DNA of 64,000 nucleotides from Anadara kagoshimensis (lineage: Eukaryota > Mollusca > Bivalvia > Arcoida > Arcidae), in contig CM037864.1 of the NCBI GenBank assembly GCA_021292105.1, forward strand, positions 38,626,486 through 38,690,485. Reading direction: 5' to 3'. Below the pieces are notes generated by a model. That model saw only the letters and a list, made by a program, of their open reading frames with translations, had not been told where the DNA came from and ran no database searches. Shown here in pieces: positions 13,501-26,009 of this stretch. The translations under genes were made by a program, and so were the position numbers. Every line of letters starts with the position of its first letter. The first letter of the stretch is position 1.

Positions 13501-15796
13501 TGTTAATGTGGAACTCCGATGATGCTAGTGTGGAACTCCGATGAAGTTAATGTGGAACTCCGATGAAGTTAATGTGGAACTCCGATGATGTTAATGTGGA
13601 ACTCCGATGATGCTAGTGTGGAACTCCGATGATGCTAGTGTGGAACTCCGATGATGCTAGTGTGTGGAACTCCGATGATGTTAGTGTGTGGAACTCCGAT
13701 GATGATAATGTGGAACTCCGATGATGCTAGTGTGTGGAACTCCGATGATGATAATGTGGAACTCCGATGATGCTAGTGTGTGGAACTCCGATAATGCTAG
13801 TGTGGAACTCCGATGATGCTAGTGTGTGGAACTCCGATAATGCTAGTGTGGAACTCCGATGATGCTAGTGTGGAACTCCGATGAAGTTAATGTGGAACTC
13901 CGATGATGCTAGTGTGGAAATCCGATGATGTTAGTGTGGTACTCCGATGATGTTAGTGTGGAACTCCGATGATGTTAGTGTGGAACTCCGATGATGTTAA
14001 TGTGGAACTCCGATGATGCTAGTGTGGAACTCCGATGATGTTAGTGTGGTACTCCGATGATGTTAGTGTGGAACTCCGATGATGTTAGTGTGGAACTCCG
14101 ATGATGCTAGTGTGGAACTCCGATGATGCTAGTGTGGAACTCCGATGATGCCAGTGTGGAACTCCGATGATGTTAGTGTGGAACTCCGATGATGTTAATA
14201 TGGAACTCCGATGATGCTAGTGTGGAACTCCGATGATGTTAGTGTGGTACTCCGATGATGTTAGTGTGGAACTCCGATGAAGTTAATGTGGAACTCCGAT
14301 GATGCTAGTGTGGAACTCCGATGATGTTAGTGTGGTACTCCGATGATGTTAGTGTGGAACTCCGATGATGTTAATGTGGAACTCCGATGATGTTAATGTG
14401 GAACTCCGATGATGTTAATGTGGAACTCCGATGATGCTAGTGTGGAACTCCGATGAAGTTAATGTGGAACTCCGATGAAGTTAATGTGGAACTCCGATGA
14501 TGTTAATGTGGAACTCCGATGATGCTAGTGTGGAACTCCGATGAAGTTAATGTGGAACTCCGATGAAGTTAATGTGGAACTCCGATGATGTTAATGTGGA
14601 ACTCCGATGATGTTAGTGTGGAACTCCGATGAAGTTAATGTGGAACTCCGATGATGTTAGTTTGGAACTCCGATGATGCTAGTGTGGAACTCCGATGATG
14701 TTAGTGTGGAACTCCGATGAAGTTAATGTGGAACTCCGATGATGTTAGTGTGGAACTCCGATGATGTTAATGTGGAACTCCGATGATGCTAGTGTGGAAC
14801 TCCGATGATGTTAATGTTGAACTCCGATGATGTTAATGTGGAACTCCGATGATGTTAATGTGGAACTCCGATGATGTTAGTGTGGAACTCCGATGATGTT
14901 AGTGTGGAACTCCGATGAAGTTAATGTGGAACTCCGATGAAGTTAATGTGGAACTCCGATGATGTTAATGTGTGGAACTCCGATGATGCTAGTGTGGAAC
15001 TCCGATGATGTTAATGTGGAACTCCGATGATGCTAATGTGGAACTCCGATGATGTTAATGTGGAACTCCGATGATGCTAGTGTGGAACTCCGATGATGTT
15101 AATGTGGAACTCCGATGATGTTAATGTGGAACTCCGATGATGTTAATGTGGAACTCCGATGATGTTAATGTGGAACTCCGATGATGTTAATGTGGAACTC
15201 CGATGATGTTAATGTGGAACTCCGATGATGCTAGTGTGGAACTCCGATGAAGTTAATGTGGAACTCCGATGATGTTAATGTGTGGAACTCCGATGATGCT
15301 AGTGTGGAACTCCGATGATGTTAATGTGGAACTCCGATGATGCTAATGTGGAACTCCGATGATGTTAATGTGGAACTCCGATGATGCTAGTGTGGAACTC
15401 CGATGATGTTAATGTGGAACTCCGATGATGTTAATGTGGAACTCCGATGATGTTAATGTGGAACTCCGATGATGTTAATGTGGAACTCCGATGATGTTAA
15501 TGTGGAACTCCGATGATGTTAGTGTGGAACTCCGATGATGTTAATGTGGAACTCCGATGATGTTAATGTGGAACTCCGATGGTGCTAGTGTGGAACTCCG
15601 ATGATGCTAGTGTGGAACTCCGATGATGTTAGTGTGTGGAACTCCGATGATGTTAGTGTGGAACTCCGATGATGCTAGTGTGGAACTCCGATGATGCTAG
15701 TGTGGAACTCCGATGATGTTAGTGTGTGGAACTCCGATGATGTTAGTGTGGAACTCCGATTATGTTAGTGTGTGGAACTCCGATGATGCTAGTGTG
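7564..15796. repeat. 8.2-kb minisatellite, 22-bp unit with 24-bp variants
   Basis: About 370 units built on GGAACTCCGATGATG, with a variable joint (CTAGTGT, TTAATGT, ATAATGT, CTATAGTGT or CTAGTGTGT). Variants are ordered: the left third is rich in 24-bp GTGTGT units, while the right half alternates TTAGTGT, TTAATGT and GATGAAGTTAATG units. A rare GATGCCAGTG variant recurs at about 10895, 11780, 12930 and 14150, showing duplicated blocks of 0.9-1.2 kb. Stop codons in the unit prevent long reading frames, so coding is unlikely. Confidence 0.98.
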
Positions 15797-16558
15797 CGTA
15801 CTTAGTGCCTTATAATAAGTACAAAATGCTATATACGTGTACATGTAGGAATTGTGTTATGTATCTCAGTATAAAGCTTCTTTTAACTATATTGTTTTAA
15901 AAAACTGTGCAAGGAATTTGAAGATAATTTTCTATCCAAATCGTTTATTTATGGAACCAATTTAATGAATACAAATCAAAAAGCTCTCTGTTGTAGCCTG
16001 TATTGCAATTTGAGGTGGAACTCTAAAACAAGTGTCTATATTTTAAACAAAAAATCATTTTATCTGGCCATGTCCTATGAACAATGTGATTTTATGTTAT
16101 TAATCATACTCTCTCACACACGCGCGCGCGTCACGCGAGTTACATATAAGATGCCTAAGCATTAAATCTTGACTGTATTGAATGTATAGGAATTCGTCCG
16201 TGATCAGCTTATATAAAATCGATGATACATTTAATTACTTTCTAGTGTATTACGTAACTTGTACTGGCACAGCATTATACTTCATAACACTTGTACTCAC
16301 ACGACATAACACCGTCAATTTTAGAGAAATCGTATATAATGAGAAATACCTGATAAAGCGTGATCTTAGTGGCAGGTGATCTCTACACAATGATTAATTA
16401 TTGATATGACAAAAGTTTATATTAGATCATAATTCCAACAACAAAAATTATTATTATAGATAATAGAGAGGTAATTACATACTCGGATATGTCATACAGC
16501 TGGGTGTGGCTACCAGATAACTGAAAGTGATGTATGAGGGATCAATTAAACTACAATG

Positions 16559-16560
<2 letters not shown>

Positions 16561-16617
<57 letters not shown>
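16561..16617. repeat. (GA)n microsatellite
   Basis: An uninterrupted GA dinucleotide tract of about 28 units. Confidence 0.97.
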
Positions 16618-16620
<3 letters not shown>

Positions 16621-17229
16621 CCTCTGCGATGAGATTGAATACTTCAAATGGACATGGTCCAAAACTGCAGTTATCGTTTAGTGGTATTTGTTATTTTAAG
16701 TGAAATCTATCAGTCATATTAATTTTCTGCTACAGCAATCATAACATCTTCATCTTATCTCTGACGTCATCAGAAGGTTTAGTTTACGGTTAGTTAGTAC
16801 GAATTAAATACGGAATAACCTCAGGTTACGCAGCTCACTTGGACGACTAAAGAATCCGTGATTTTATCTGAACTATTATCAATATTTAAATGCTAGTTTT
16901 CACTTTTGTAAGTTAGCGAGTTATTATTTTGTATTATTCAAAAAGTTCTACTCTTTTCTTCAATTAACAATATTTATGATATCATTTTATTACTTAATTA
17001 ACATAATGCTATTTTCAAAATTACATAAAAAGCGTGGAAACTTAACATGTTTTAGTTTTCTATGAGACATACAATGCATCAGAACACCAATAATTTAAAG
17101 AGGCGGTTCTAAAAAATCATTGATGATCCAAAACCATTATGATATTATAAACAAAATAGCTTACCGGTTTGACTGGAAGATGATCATCAAGCCGGTCACT
17201 ATGAAATCTTTAATCAATTAACGAAGCCT

Positions 17230-17331
17230 TAATAATAATAATAATAATAATTTATTACAATAATAATAATAAAAACAGATGAAACGTTATAAAGACAATC
17301 AGTCTCCCATACATAGTGTAGTGAGAGACTT

Positions 17332-17373
<42 letters not shown>
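17230..17373. repeat. (TAA)n microsatellite pair
   Basis: Two TAA trinucleotide tracts separated by about 80 bp. Read on the minus strand they create an artificial Leu run. Confidence 0.9.
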
Positions 17374-17465
17374 TTGCTACAGCGTCTAAATTTATTTTAT
17401 AACAAACAACTAAACGACCCCTATACTTGCAGGTTGAACAAACCAAAACATATGAGATTCATGTA

Positions 17466-17575
17466 CAGTCTTTATTATTATATAGCCTAGTACTTATTAC
17501 TATATAACCTAGTCCTTATTGTTATATAGCCTAGTACTAATTACTATATAACCTAGTCCTTATTGTTACGTAGCC
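17466..17575. repeat. Short tandem repeat, about 42-bp unit
   Basis: Two to three units of the pattern TATAGCCTAGTACTTATTAC followed by a diverged half (TATAACCTAGTCCTTATTGT). Confidence 0.85.
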
Positions 17576-17717
17576 TCTTTAGGAAATCTGTCATCAATAT
17601 ATACGAAATTACATGTACTTAAACTAAACAATGAGTTAAAATTAATCTTACAAAACATGTTTAACTGTCACAACTACATGCATATGAATGCGTATTTTAG
17701 TATCATTTATAATAAAC

Positions 17718-17835
17718 ATAAATACCAGTCCATGTTCAAATCATAATTCAACTTTGAAAGTTGGCAAATTTCTTTTAAACACGTGAACATCCATATGGAA
17801 GTGAGGCCGGCGCTGAGAGAGCGAGTATCTCTTAA
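17718..17835 (-). mobile_element. Retroposon tail fragment (RT-tail family)
   Basis: Read on the minus strand, it shows the family tail: GAGGCCGGCGCTG corresponds to the GCACCCGGCCTC block, followed by the GGAAGTTCACGTG-like block and the ACATGGACTGGTATTT end. Confidence 0.6.
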
Positions 17836-18139
17836 TTTACAATGGAAACAAAAGTCCATCAAGAACATATTTTACAGATTCACAAATAAACAATTTACTT
17901 ATGTATCACGTGACTTAGTCTAATTTATGAGTTAACGGAAATTCAAGCTTTTATTTAGTGATAACAATCCTCTTTACTTCGTCATAAGTAATAAATTGTC
18001 TTAAAGCAGTTAATCCCATGTAGTCATCATATGTAACATTGTTATCTTTCAGCCTCCCAGTTTTTATACAGACCTGCTGCTCCTCGTTTTTACATTGATA
18101 TGCTGAGGAATCCAGTATGGAGGTTTTTATTTTTATTTT

Positions 18140-18400
18140 TGCCATAATGAAGATACTAGGCGTGGTGTCGTCAGAAGGTAATATATAATGATACATGTAT
18201 ATTTACTGGAAACATGGATATACATTCATAGTCCCACGGACGGACAGACAGACGGACTGACATCAAGTGTCCCTCTAATCAGACGACAGTTATCTTAATG
18301 AAGATACTAAAATGTCGTCAGGCGGTAATATAATGATATATACATTCATAGACGGATCGACAGACGGACAGACAGACAGACAGACAGAAGAACGGACATC
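18140..18400. repeat. Degenerate ~150-bp duplication with GACA/GACG runs
   Basis: Two diverged copies start with AATGAAGATACTA (about 18145 and 18297). Each includes TCGTCAG, GGTAATATA and a run of GACGGACAGACA, followed by GACATCAAGT. Confidence 0.75.
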
Positions 18401-19433
18401 AAGTACTCTTCTCAGTGGACGATAGTTATCCTTCATATATAAAATCATCAGGATGTTTAACTGAAATTTGAAGTAAACAGGAACGGCAGGTATTTCGGTC
18501 CAGATTTCTATTGTTCATTCGAAGTCGGAAGTAAATAAATAAAAATAAGTAGTATGGACGGAATTGTGTCAAATGTCAAATTGATTCACTCATATCGAAG
18601 CGATGGGTTGAGGAATCCTAGAAACCCGGGAAACCAGGAGAATATCACCGCTTATACTATTGATAAATACTTTCATGTTTAGTACTATGTCTTTATATTA
18701 AACTTACCCTAGGATATAGAACAAAAAGTGACTTGATTCTAAATGACACCGGATTAAAAAAATAAAAACCTATTGCTTGGGTAATTCAATGAAGTTCGCC
18801 GCTGTACCACGTGATCGATATCGCCTAACGTTTGTGCGGAGCATTTTGGGAGAGGTTAACGTCACGAATTCCCGGAATGACGTCGTTGTTTATGGGAAAA
18901 CGTCATCTTATGCAATTCCATATTCATTGGAAATAAGTGTTCCACGCATGTGGTACATAAAAATATATTTTATTGTCTATAGGAGAAGAACCGTTTGGAT
19001 GTGACGTATGCTTAGATTGAAACTGTTATGAATAAATATTTCTTTAATGCAATAAGTAATTAAATGCATAAATTCCACCAATTATATAACATCGTTTCAA
19101 ATGTTTGGATAGGTTACGGCAGCTGGTGCACGGTTATGACGAGTTGGTGCAATGTGCATTTTATGCCGAGGAACCTGTCGATTTTGTAAGAGAGATTTAC
19201 GTTTTTGGTAAGCAGATGTCCAAATGACAGCACATAGAAAAATGTCATTATGTTTTATGAAGAATATATGATATACTGAGCGCATCTTGATTTTACCAAG
19301 GAAATTTATTAAAATCGTTACCGACACAGGTTTTTCAACCTAAATGGAACCTTCTCCACATGTTACTTTACTGCGGTACGTGTTTACACATTCCTGACTA
19401 TACTACTTAAACGGTTTATTGTCTATTAAGTTA

Positions 19434-19441
19434 TATAAATA
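19434..19441 (+). promoter_or_regulatory. TATA-box-like core promoter candidate (unit A)
   Basis: TATAAATA followed by GAAGGC. It lies about 190 bp upstream of the 69-bp repeat array, and its surroundings are preserved in unit B. A start-site element is not clear. Confidence 0.35.
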
Positions 19442-19630
19442 GAAGGCTACAAAAACATCGCTGATACAATCACGGTGATGTAACCAACATACTGATGATG
19501 TTTCTTATGGAACCTGAGGATAATTACACTGGTAGTGGGTGTTATTCTCATCACACGAACTGATATGAGTAATTTTATCAAAACGTTTGCTTTTTTAGTA
19601 ATATCGTTCATTCTTTGGTCACTACTAATT

Positions 19631-21219
19631 CCACGGTGTTGGAGGTATCAGGTCGTTTTTGTTGTTATAGGTTGTTGTTGGTCACCCAAGGCCACGGTGT
19701 TGGAGGTATTAGGTCGTTTTTTGGTTGTTATAGGGTGTTGTTGGTTTACGTCACCTAAGGCCCCGGTGTTGGAGGTATTAGGTCGTTTTTTGGTTGTTAT
19801 AGGGTGTTATTGGTTCCCGTCACCCAAGGCCACGGTGTTGGAGGTATCAGGTCGTTTTTGTTGTTATAGGTTGTTGTTGGTCACCCAAGGCCCCGGTGTT
19901 GGAGGTATTAGGTCGTTTTGTGGTTGTTATAGGGTGTTGTTGGTTTACGTCACCTAAGGCCCCGGTGTTGGAGGTATTAAGTCGTTTTTTGGTTGTTATA
20001 GGGTGTTGTTGGTTTACGTCACCTAAGGCCCCGGTGTTGAAGGTATTAAGTCGTTTTTTGGTTGTTATAGGGTGTTGTTGGTTCCCGTCACCCAAGGCCC
20101 ACGGTGTGGGAGGTATTAGGTCGTTTTTGGTTGTTATAGGGTGTTGTTGGTTCCCGTCACCCAAGGCCCACGGTGTTGGAGGTATTAGGTCGTTTTTTGG
20201 TTGTTATAGGGTGTTGTTGGTTCCCGTCACCCGAGGCCCCGGTGTTGGAGGTATTACGTCGTTTTTTTGTTGTTATAGGGTGTTGTTGGTTCCCGTCACC
20301 CAAGGCCATGGTGTTGGAGGTATTAGGACGTTTTTTTTTTTGTTGTTATAGGGTGTTATTGGTTCCCGTCACCCAAGGCCACGGTGTTGGAGATATTAGG
20401 TCGTTTTTTGGTTGTTATAGGGTGTTGTTGGTTCCCGTCACCCAAGGCCATGGTGTTGGAGGTATTAGGTCGTTTTTTTTTTGTTATAGGGTGTTATTGG
20501 TTCCCGTCACCCAAGGCCACGGTGTTGGAGGTATTAGGTCGTTTTTTGGTTGTTATAGGGTGTTGTTGGTTTACGTCACCTAAGGCCCGGTGTTGGAGGT
20601 ATTAGGTCGATTTTTGGTTGTTATAGGGTGTTGTTGGTTCCCGTCACCAAGGCCACGGTGTTGGAGGTATTAGGTCGTTTTTTGGTTGTTATAGGGTGTT
20701 GTTGGTTCCCGTCACCCAAGGCCACGGTGTTGGAGGTATTAGGTCGTTTTTTGGTTGTTATAGGGTGTTGTTGGTTTACGTCACCTAAGGCCCCGGTGTT
20801 GGAGGTATTAGGTCGTTTTTTTGGTTGTTATAGGGTGTTATTGGTTCCCGTCACCCAAGGCCCCGGTGATGGAGGTATTAGGTCGTTTTTTGGTTGTTAT
20901 AGGGTGTTGTTAGTTCCCGTCACCCAAGGCCATGGTGTTGGAGGTATTAGGACGTTTTTTTTTTTTTTGTTGTTATAGGGTGTTATTGGTTCCCGTCACC
21001 CAAGGCCACGGTGTTGGAGATATTAGGTCGTTTTTTGGTTGTTATAGGGTGTTGTTGGCTCCCGTCACCCAAGGCCCCGGTGTTGGAGGTATTAAGTCGT
21101 TTTTTGGTTGTTATATGGTGTTGTTGGTTTACGTCACCTAAGGCCCCGGTGTTGGAGGTATTAAGTCGTTTTTTGGTTGTTATATGGTGTTATTGGTTTA
21201 CGTCACCTAAGGCCCCGGT
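19631..21219. repeat. 69-bp minisatellite, unit A, about 23 copies
   Basis: The unit contains GGTTGTTATAGGGTGTTGTT, CCCGTCACCCAAGGCC and GGTGTTGGAGGTATTA. Because 69 is a multiple of three, long frames stay open on both strands (plus-strand VLEVLGRFLVVIGCCWF, minus-strand GDGNQQHPITTKKRPNTSNT). The T-run after GGTCG varies from about 5 to 14 bases and shifts the plus-strand frame between neighbouring units and between the two arrays, so protein-level constraint is unlikely. A short hydrophobic leader (MSNFIKTFAFLVISFILW, from 19565) runs into it in one frame; this looks coincidental. Confidence 0.95.
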
Positions 21220-22885
21220 TTCAATTCCAGTCAATTGCATGAACTGGTAAGAGTTTACTAGTTGATTAATGACATGCGGCTGGATGGTGTGAAAACTGTA
21301 TTGACAATATCATTGTTTAAAGCATCAATGTACTTTGGCACAATGCCGTTAGGTAACAACTGTGCAAAATGTATGCACTCCATGAGCTATCTATGTTTGC
21401 ATCGATCAGAGCAAATTAGACTCAAATACAAAACCACAAAATTACAGTTACAAATATTTCTTTGTATTCATATTTTTATTATTTGTATTCATATTATTTC
21501 TTCCATGATATAATCACAATGTGCATAGATAACAGTAATTACATAAGACATGACATAAATATTTCAATAATTTATTTACATCGTCTACAATATTCTTCAA
21601 TAAATCCAATTTCTGTTAAATATAATTTGACTTTTGGGGGACATACAGCAACAAGTCCATTTCTTTTCTAAAGCAATTTTGCAATAGTCGCAATGCACCT
21701 GTGTAATTTGGCAGTACTTTTTTTTAAAAAAAAAATCTGCATAAATAAAATTTACAAACTAAAAACTAAATTTACAATTATAAATGATCGGTGGTCAAGT
21801 CATGGTAATAGCCAGGAACAATTAACAGTTACATTTAACGTTTTACCGATTTTCGTAGTGCATATACTTGTAAAACATATTGATTTTATGAAAACTGCCA
21901 CTTCAAACATTTTATTTAGACCCCGTAAACCGCATCAAATTGAAAGTTATTTATTATTTCGAAGTCGGAAGTAAATAAATAAAAATAAGTAGTATGGACG
22001 GAATTGTGTCAAATGTCAAATTGATTCACTCATATCGAAGCGATGGGTTGAGGAATCCTAGAAACCCGGGAAACCAGGAGAATATCACCGCTTATACTAT
22101 TGATAAATACTTTCATGTTTAGTACTATGTCTTTATATTAAACTTACCCTAGGATATAGAACAAAAAGTGACTTGATTCTAAATGACACCGGATTAAAAA
22201 AATAAAAACCTATTGCTTGGGTAATTCAATGAAGTTCGCCGCTGTACCACGTGATCGATATCGCCTAACGTTTGTGCGGAGCATTTTGGGAGAGGTTAAC
22301 GTCACGAATTCCCGGAATGACGTCGTTGTTTATGGGAAAACGTCATCTTATGCAATTCCATATTCATTGGAAATAAGTGTTCCACGCATGTGGTACATAA
22401 AAATATATTTTATTGTCTATAGGAGAAGAACCGTTTGGATGTGACGTATGCTTAGATTGAAACTGTTATGACTGTGTAGTCCAAATAAATATTTCTTTAA
22501 TGCAATAAGTAATTAAATGCATAAATTCCACCAATTATATAACATCGTTTCAAACGTTTGGATAGGTTACGGCAGCTGGTGCACGGTTATGACGAGTTGG
22601 TGCAATGTGCATTTTATGCCGAGGAACCTGTCGATTTTGTAAAAGAGATTTACGTTTTTGGTAAGCAGATGTCCAAATGACAGCACATAGAAAAATGTCA
22701 TTATGTTTTATGAAGAATATATGATATACTGAGCGCATCTTGATTTACCAAGGAAATTTATTAAAATCGTTACCGACACAGGTTTTTCAACCTAAATGGA
22801 ACCTTCTCCACATGTTACTTTACTGCGGTACGTGTTTACACATTCCTGACTATACTACTTAAACGGTTTATTGTCTATTAAGTTA

Positions 22886-22893
22886 TATAAATA
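22886..22893 (+). promoter_or_regulatory. TATA-box-like core promoter candidate (unit B)
   Basis: Duplicate of the TATAAATA site in unit A, with the same flanks. Confidence 0.35.
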
Positions 22894-23082
22894 GAAGGCT
22901 ACAAAAACATCGCTGATACAATCACGGTGATGTAACCAACATACTGATGATGTTTCTTATGGAACCTGAGGATAATTACACTGGTAGTGGGTGTTATTCT
23001 CATCACACGAACTGATATGAGTAATTTTATCAAAACGTTTGCTTTTTTAGTAATATCGTTCATTCTTTGGTCACTACTAATT

Positions 23083-24402
23083 CCACGGTGTTGGAGGTAT
23101 CAGGTCGTTTTTTGTTGTTATAGGTTGTTGTTGGTCACCCAAGACCACGGTGTTGGAGGTATTAGGTCGTTTTTTGGTTGTTATAGGGTGTTGTTGGTTT
23201 ACGTCACCTAAGGCCCCGGTGTTGGAGGTATTAAGTCGTTTTTTGGTTGTTATAGGGTGTTGTTGGTTTACGTCACCCAAGGCCCACGGTGTGGGAGGTA
23301 TTAGGTCGTTTTTTGGTTGTTATAGGGTGTTGTTGGTTCCCGTCACCCAAGGCCCACGGTGTTGGAGGTATTAGGTCGTTTTTTTGGTTGTTATAGGGTG
23401 TTGTTGGTTCCCGTCACCCGAGGCCCCGGTGTTGGAGGTATTAGGTCGTTTTTTTGTTGTTATAGGGTGTTGTTGGTTCCCGTCACCCAAGGCCATGGTG
23501 TTGGAGGTATTAGGTCGTTTTTTTTGTTGTTATAGGGTGTTGTTGGTTCCCGTCACCCAAGGCCCCGGTGTTGGAGGTATTTAGGTCGTTTTTGGTTGTT
23601 ATAGGGTGTTGTTGGTTCCCGTCACCCAAGGCCATGGTGTTGGAGGTATTAGGTCGTTTTTTTTTTGTTGTTATAGGGTGTTATTGGTTCCCGTCACCCA
23701 AGGCCACGGTGTTGGAGGTATTAGGTCGTTTTTTGGTTGTTATAGGGTGTTGTTGGTTTACGTCACCTAAGGCCCCGGTGTTGGAGGTATTAGGTCGATT
23801 TTTGGTTGTTATAGGGTGTTGTTGGTTCCCGTCACCCAAGGCCACGGTGTTGGAGGTATTAGGTCGTTTTTTGGTTGTTATAGGGTGTTGTTGGTTCCCG
23901 TCACCCAAGGCCCCGGTGATGGAGGTATTAGGTCGTTTTTTGGTTGTTATAGGGTGTTGTTGGTTCCCGTCACCCAAGGCCACGGTGTTGGAGGTATTAG
24001 GTCGTTTTTTGGTTGTTATAGGGTGTTGTTGGTTTACGTCACCTAAGGCCCCGGTGTTGGAGGTATTAGGTCGTTTTTTGGTTGTTATAGGGTGTTATTG
24101 GTTCCCGTCACCCAAGGCCCCGGTGATGGAGGTATTAGGTCGTTTTTGGTTGTTATAGGGTGTTGTTAGTTCCCGTCACCCAAGGCCATGGTGTTGGAGG
24201 TATTAGGACGTTTTTTTTTTTTTGTTGTTATAGGGTGTTATTGGTTCCCGTCACCCAAGGCCACGGTGTTGGAGATATTAGGTCGTTTTTGGTTGTTATA
24301 GGGTGTTGTTGGCTCCCGTCACCCAAGGCCCCGGTGTTGGAGGTATTAAGTCGTTTTTGGTTGTTATATGGTGTTGTTGGTTTACGTCACTAAGGCCCCG
24401 GT
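23083..24402. repeat. 69-bp minisatellite, unit B, about 19 copies
   Basis: Same repeat as at 19631-21219. The order of unit variants (CCACGG, CCCCGG, CCATGG joints; TTTACG versus TTCCCG) is largely shared with unit A but lacks some units, consistent with copy loss or gain after the duplication. Confidence 0.95.
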
Positions 24403-25234
24403 TTCAATTCCAGTCAATTGCATGAACTGGTAAGAGTTTACTAGTTGATTAATGACATGCGGCTGGATGGTGTGAAAACTGTATTGACAATATCATTGTT
24501 TAAAGCATCAATGTACTTTGGCACAATGCCGTTAGGTAACAACTGTGCAAAATGTATGCACTCCATGAGCTATCTATGTTTGCATCGATCAGAGCAAATT
24601 AGACTCAAATACAAAACCACAAAATTACAGTTACAAATATTTCTTTGTATTCATATTTTTATTCTTTGTATTCATATTATTTCTTCCATATATAATCACA
24701 ATGTGCATAGATAACAGTAATTACATAAAACATGACATAAATATTTCAATAATTTATTTACATCGTCTACAATATTCTTCAATAAATCCAATTTCTGTTA
24801 AATATAATTTGACTTTTGGGGGACATACAGCAAAAAGTCCATTTCTTTTCTAAAGCAATTTTGCAATAGTCGCAATGCACCTGTGTAATTTGGCAGTACT
24901 TTTTTTTAAAAAAAAAAATCTGCATAAATAAATATTTACAAACTAAAAACTAAATTTACAATTATAAATGATCGGTGGTCAAGTCATGGTAATAGCCAGG
25001 AACAATTAACAGTTACATTAAACGTGTTACCGATTTTCGTAGTGCATATACTTGTAAAACATAAACTGCCACTTCAAACATTTTATTTAGACCCCGTAAA
25101 CCGCATCAAATTGAAATTTATTTATTATTTGACGCCATAATAATTGATCTTTTGTCGTATTATATATCTGTTATATTTTTGTAGCCAATAATTACTTTAA
25201 TAATTATTTTGCTACTTTTTAACAACAATAATGC

Positions 25235-25287
25235 ACTCACTCACTCGCTTACCGGCTCATTCATTCACTCACTCACTCACTCACTCT
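25235..25287. repeat. (TCAC)n-type microsatellite
   Basis: Imperfect CACT/CATT tetranucleotide repeats. Confidence 0.85.
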
Positions 25288-25303
25288 TATTGGTACGACA
25301 TCT

Positions 25304-25376
25304 CGGTATACCTGTCATGTGCTGTTTTTGAATGCATTATTTTAATAGAAATTCAAAAACAGCACATGACATACCG
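25304..25376. repeat. Fold-back hairpin 1
   Basis: Two perfect 21-bp arms (25313-25333 and 25351-25371, containing CATGTGCTGTTTTTGAAT) enclose a 17-nt loop. CGGTA/TACCG extends the stem after a 4-nt bulge. It resembles a minimal fold-back element or a small-RNA precursor, but sequence alone cannot decide. Confidence 0.85.
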
Positions 25377-25860
25377 AATGGTCAGTCTATTGTGTATTAT
25401 TCTGTTAGGATAAACTAAGTCCAACAGCAGGTGCACGGGGGTCAATGTCGATTGTTATTTAACAAGGATGTGTCTTAGCTAACGCCAGGTGAGCGAAAGG
25501 TCAATGGATCAGCTTCTTCTGACTCACGTGCATGTATATCTAGATCCTTAGGAAGATGTTACCATACTTATATATACTGCTAGGGACAAAAATAACCCAA
25601 TATTTACTTCCTGTATGTACGGAATGTACAACAAGATCACAGTGGAAGGCATGTGAAGTGTAAATAGTGTAAGAGCTACTTAAATTGTCTGCTAGTGAAG
25701 CAATATGTTATAATAATATATAATTAGTTACGACTTTGATAATATGTAGTACCGATATTTACACTTCATGACCTCCAAAACACGATCCAATAAAACGGGA
25801 ATTCAAAGCAACGGGAATGACATTTAGCGATTTTTAAAAGGCTCTAGATAGGGTTTACAC

Positions 25861-25919
25861 TGTCATGTGCTGTTTTTGAATTTTTATTAAAATAATGCAT
25901 CCAAAAACAGCACATGGCA
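25861..25919. repeat. Fold-back hairpin 2, inverse copy of hairpin 1
   Basis: Same arms with two or three mismatches. The loop is the reverse complement of hairpin 1's loop (ATTAAAATAATGCAT here), so the two copies lie in opposite orientation about 550 bp apart. Confidence 0.8.
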
Positions 25920-26009
25920 ACTTGTTATCAGTGTCATATATCATTTTTTTTAAAATTAATCATAACATATATATAGTATTGTCTATTGTCATATACCGTT
26001 TTTAAATGT

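Larger units (their letters stand above)
15797..17717. other. Gene-free stretch with microsatellites
   Basis: I see no convincing gene. It holds a short CA/CG run near 16110, a (GA)n tract at 16561-16617 and (TAA)n tracts at 17230-17251 and 17333-17373. The short ORFs (about 65 residues) show no recognisable domain. Confidence 0.6.
18519..21958. repeat. Tandem segmental duplication, unit A
   Basis: The 3.44-kb unit begins TCGAAGTCGGAAG and is followed immediately by a second copy at 21959, offset 3440 bp. The copies are nearly identical outside the internal 69-bp array, including a 75-codon frame (18777-19004) that is identical in both. That frame resembles no family I know. In this part the flanking DNA has three CRE-like cores (AACGTCAC, TGACGTCG, AACGTCAT, about 18860-18907). 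The high identity means a recent event or an assembly artefact from two haplotypes joined in tandem. Confidence 0.95.
21959..25129. repeat. Tandem segmental duplication, unit B
   Basis: Second copy of the unit starting at 18519. It is shorter (3.17 kb), mainly because its 69-bp array has about 19 copies rather than 23. It differs by few substitutions and by small indels, for example about 14 extra bases near 22475 (GACTGTGTAGTCC). The end is at TTTATTATTT, after which the sequence is unique. Confidence 0.95.

Noticed and set aside
7564..15796. CRISPR array
   Set aside because: Units are contiguous with no unique spacers, and the genome is eukaryotic.
18777..19004. 75-codon ORF identical in both duplicated units
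   Set aside because: Identity is explained by the recent duplication. No domain or independent sign of selection is visible.
23568..24158. 196-codon hydrophobic ORF
   Set aside because: It is the 69-bp repeat read in an open frame. The T-run length changes shift the frame elsewhere, and opposite-strand frames are equally open.
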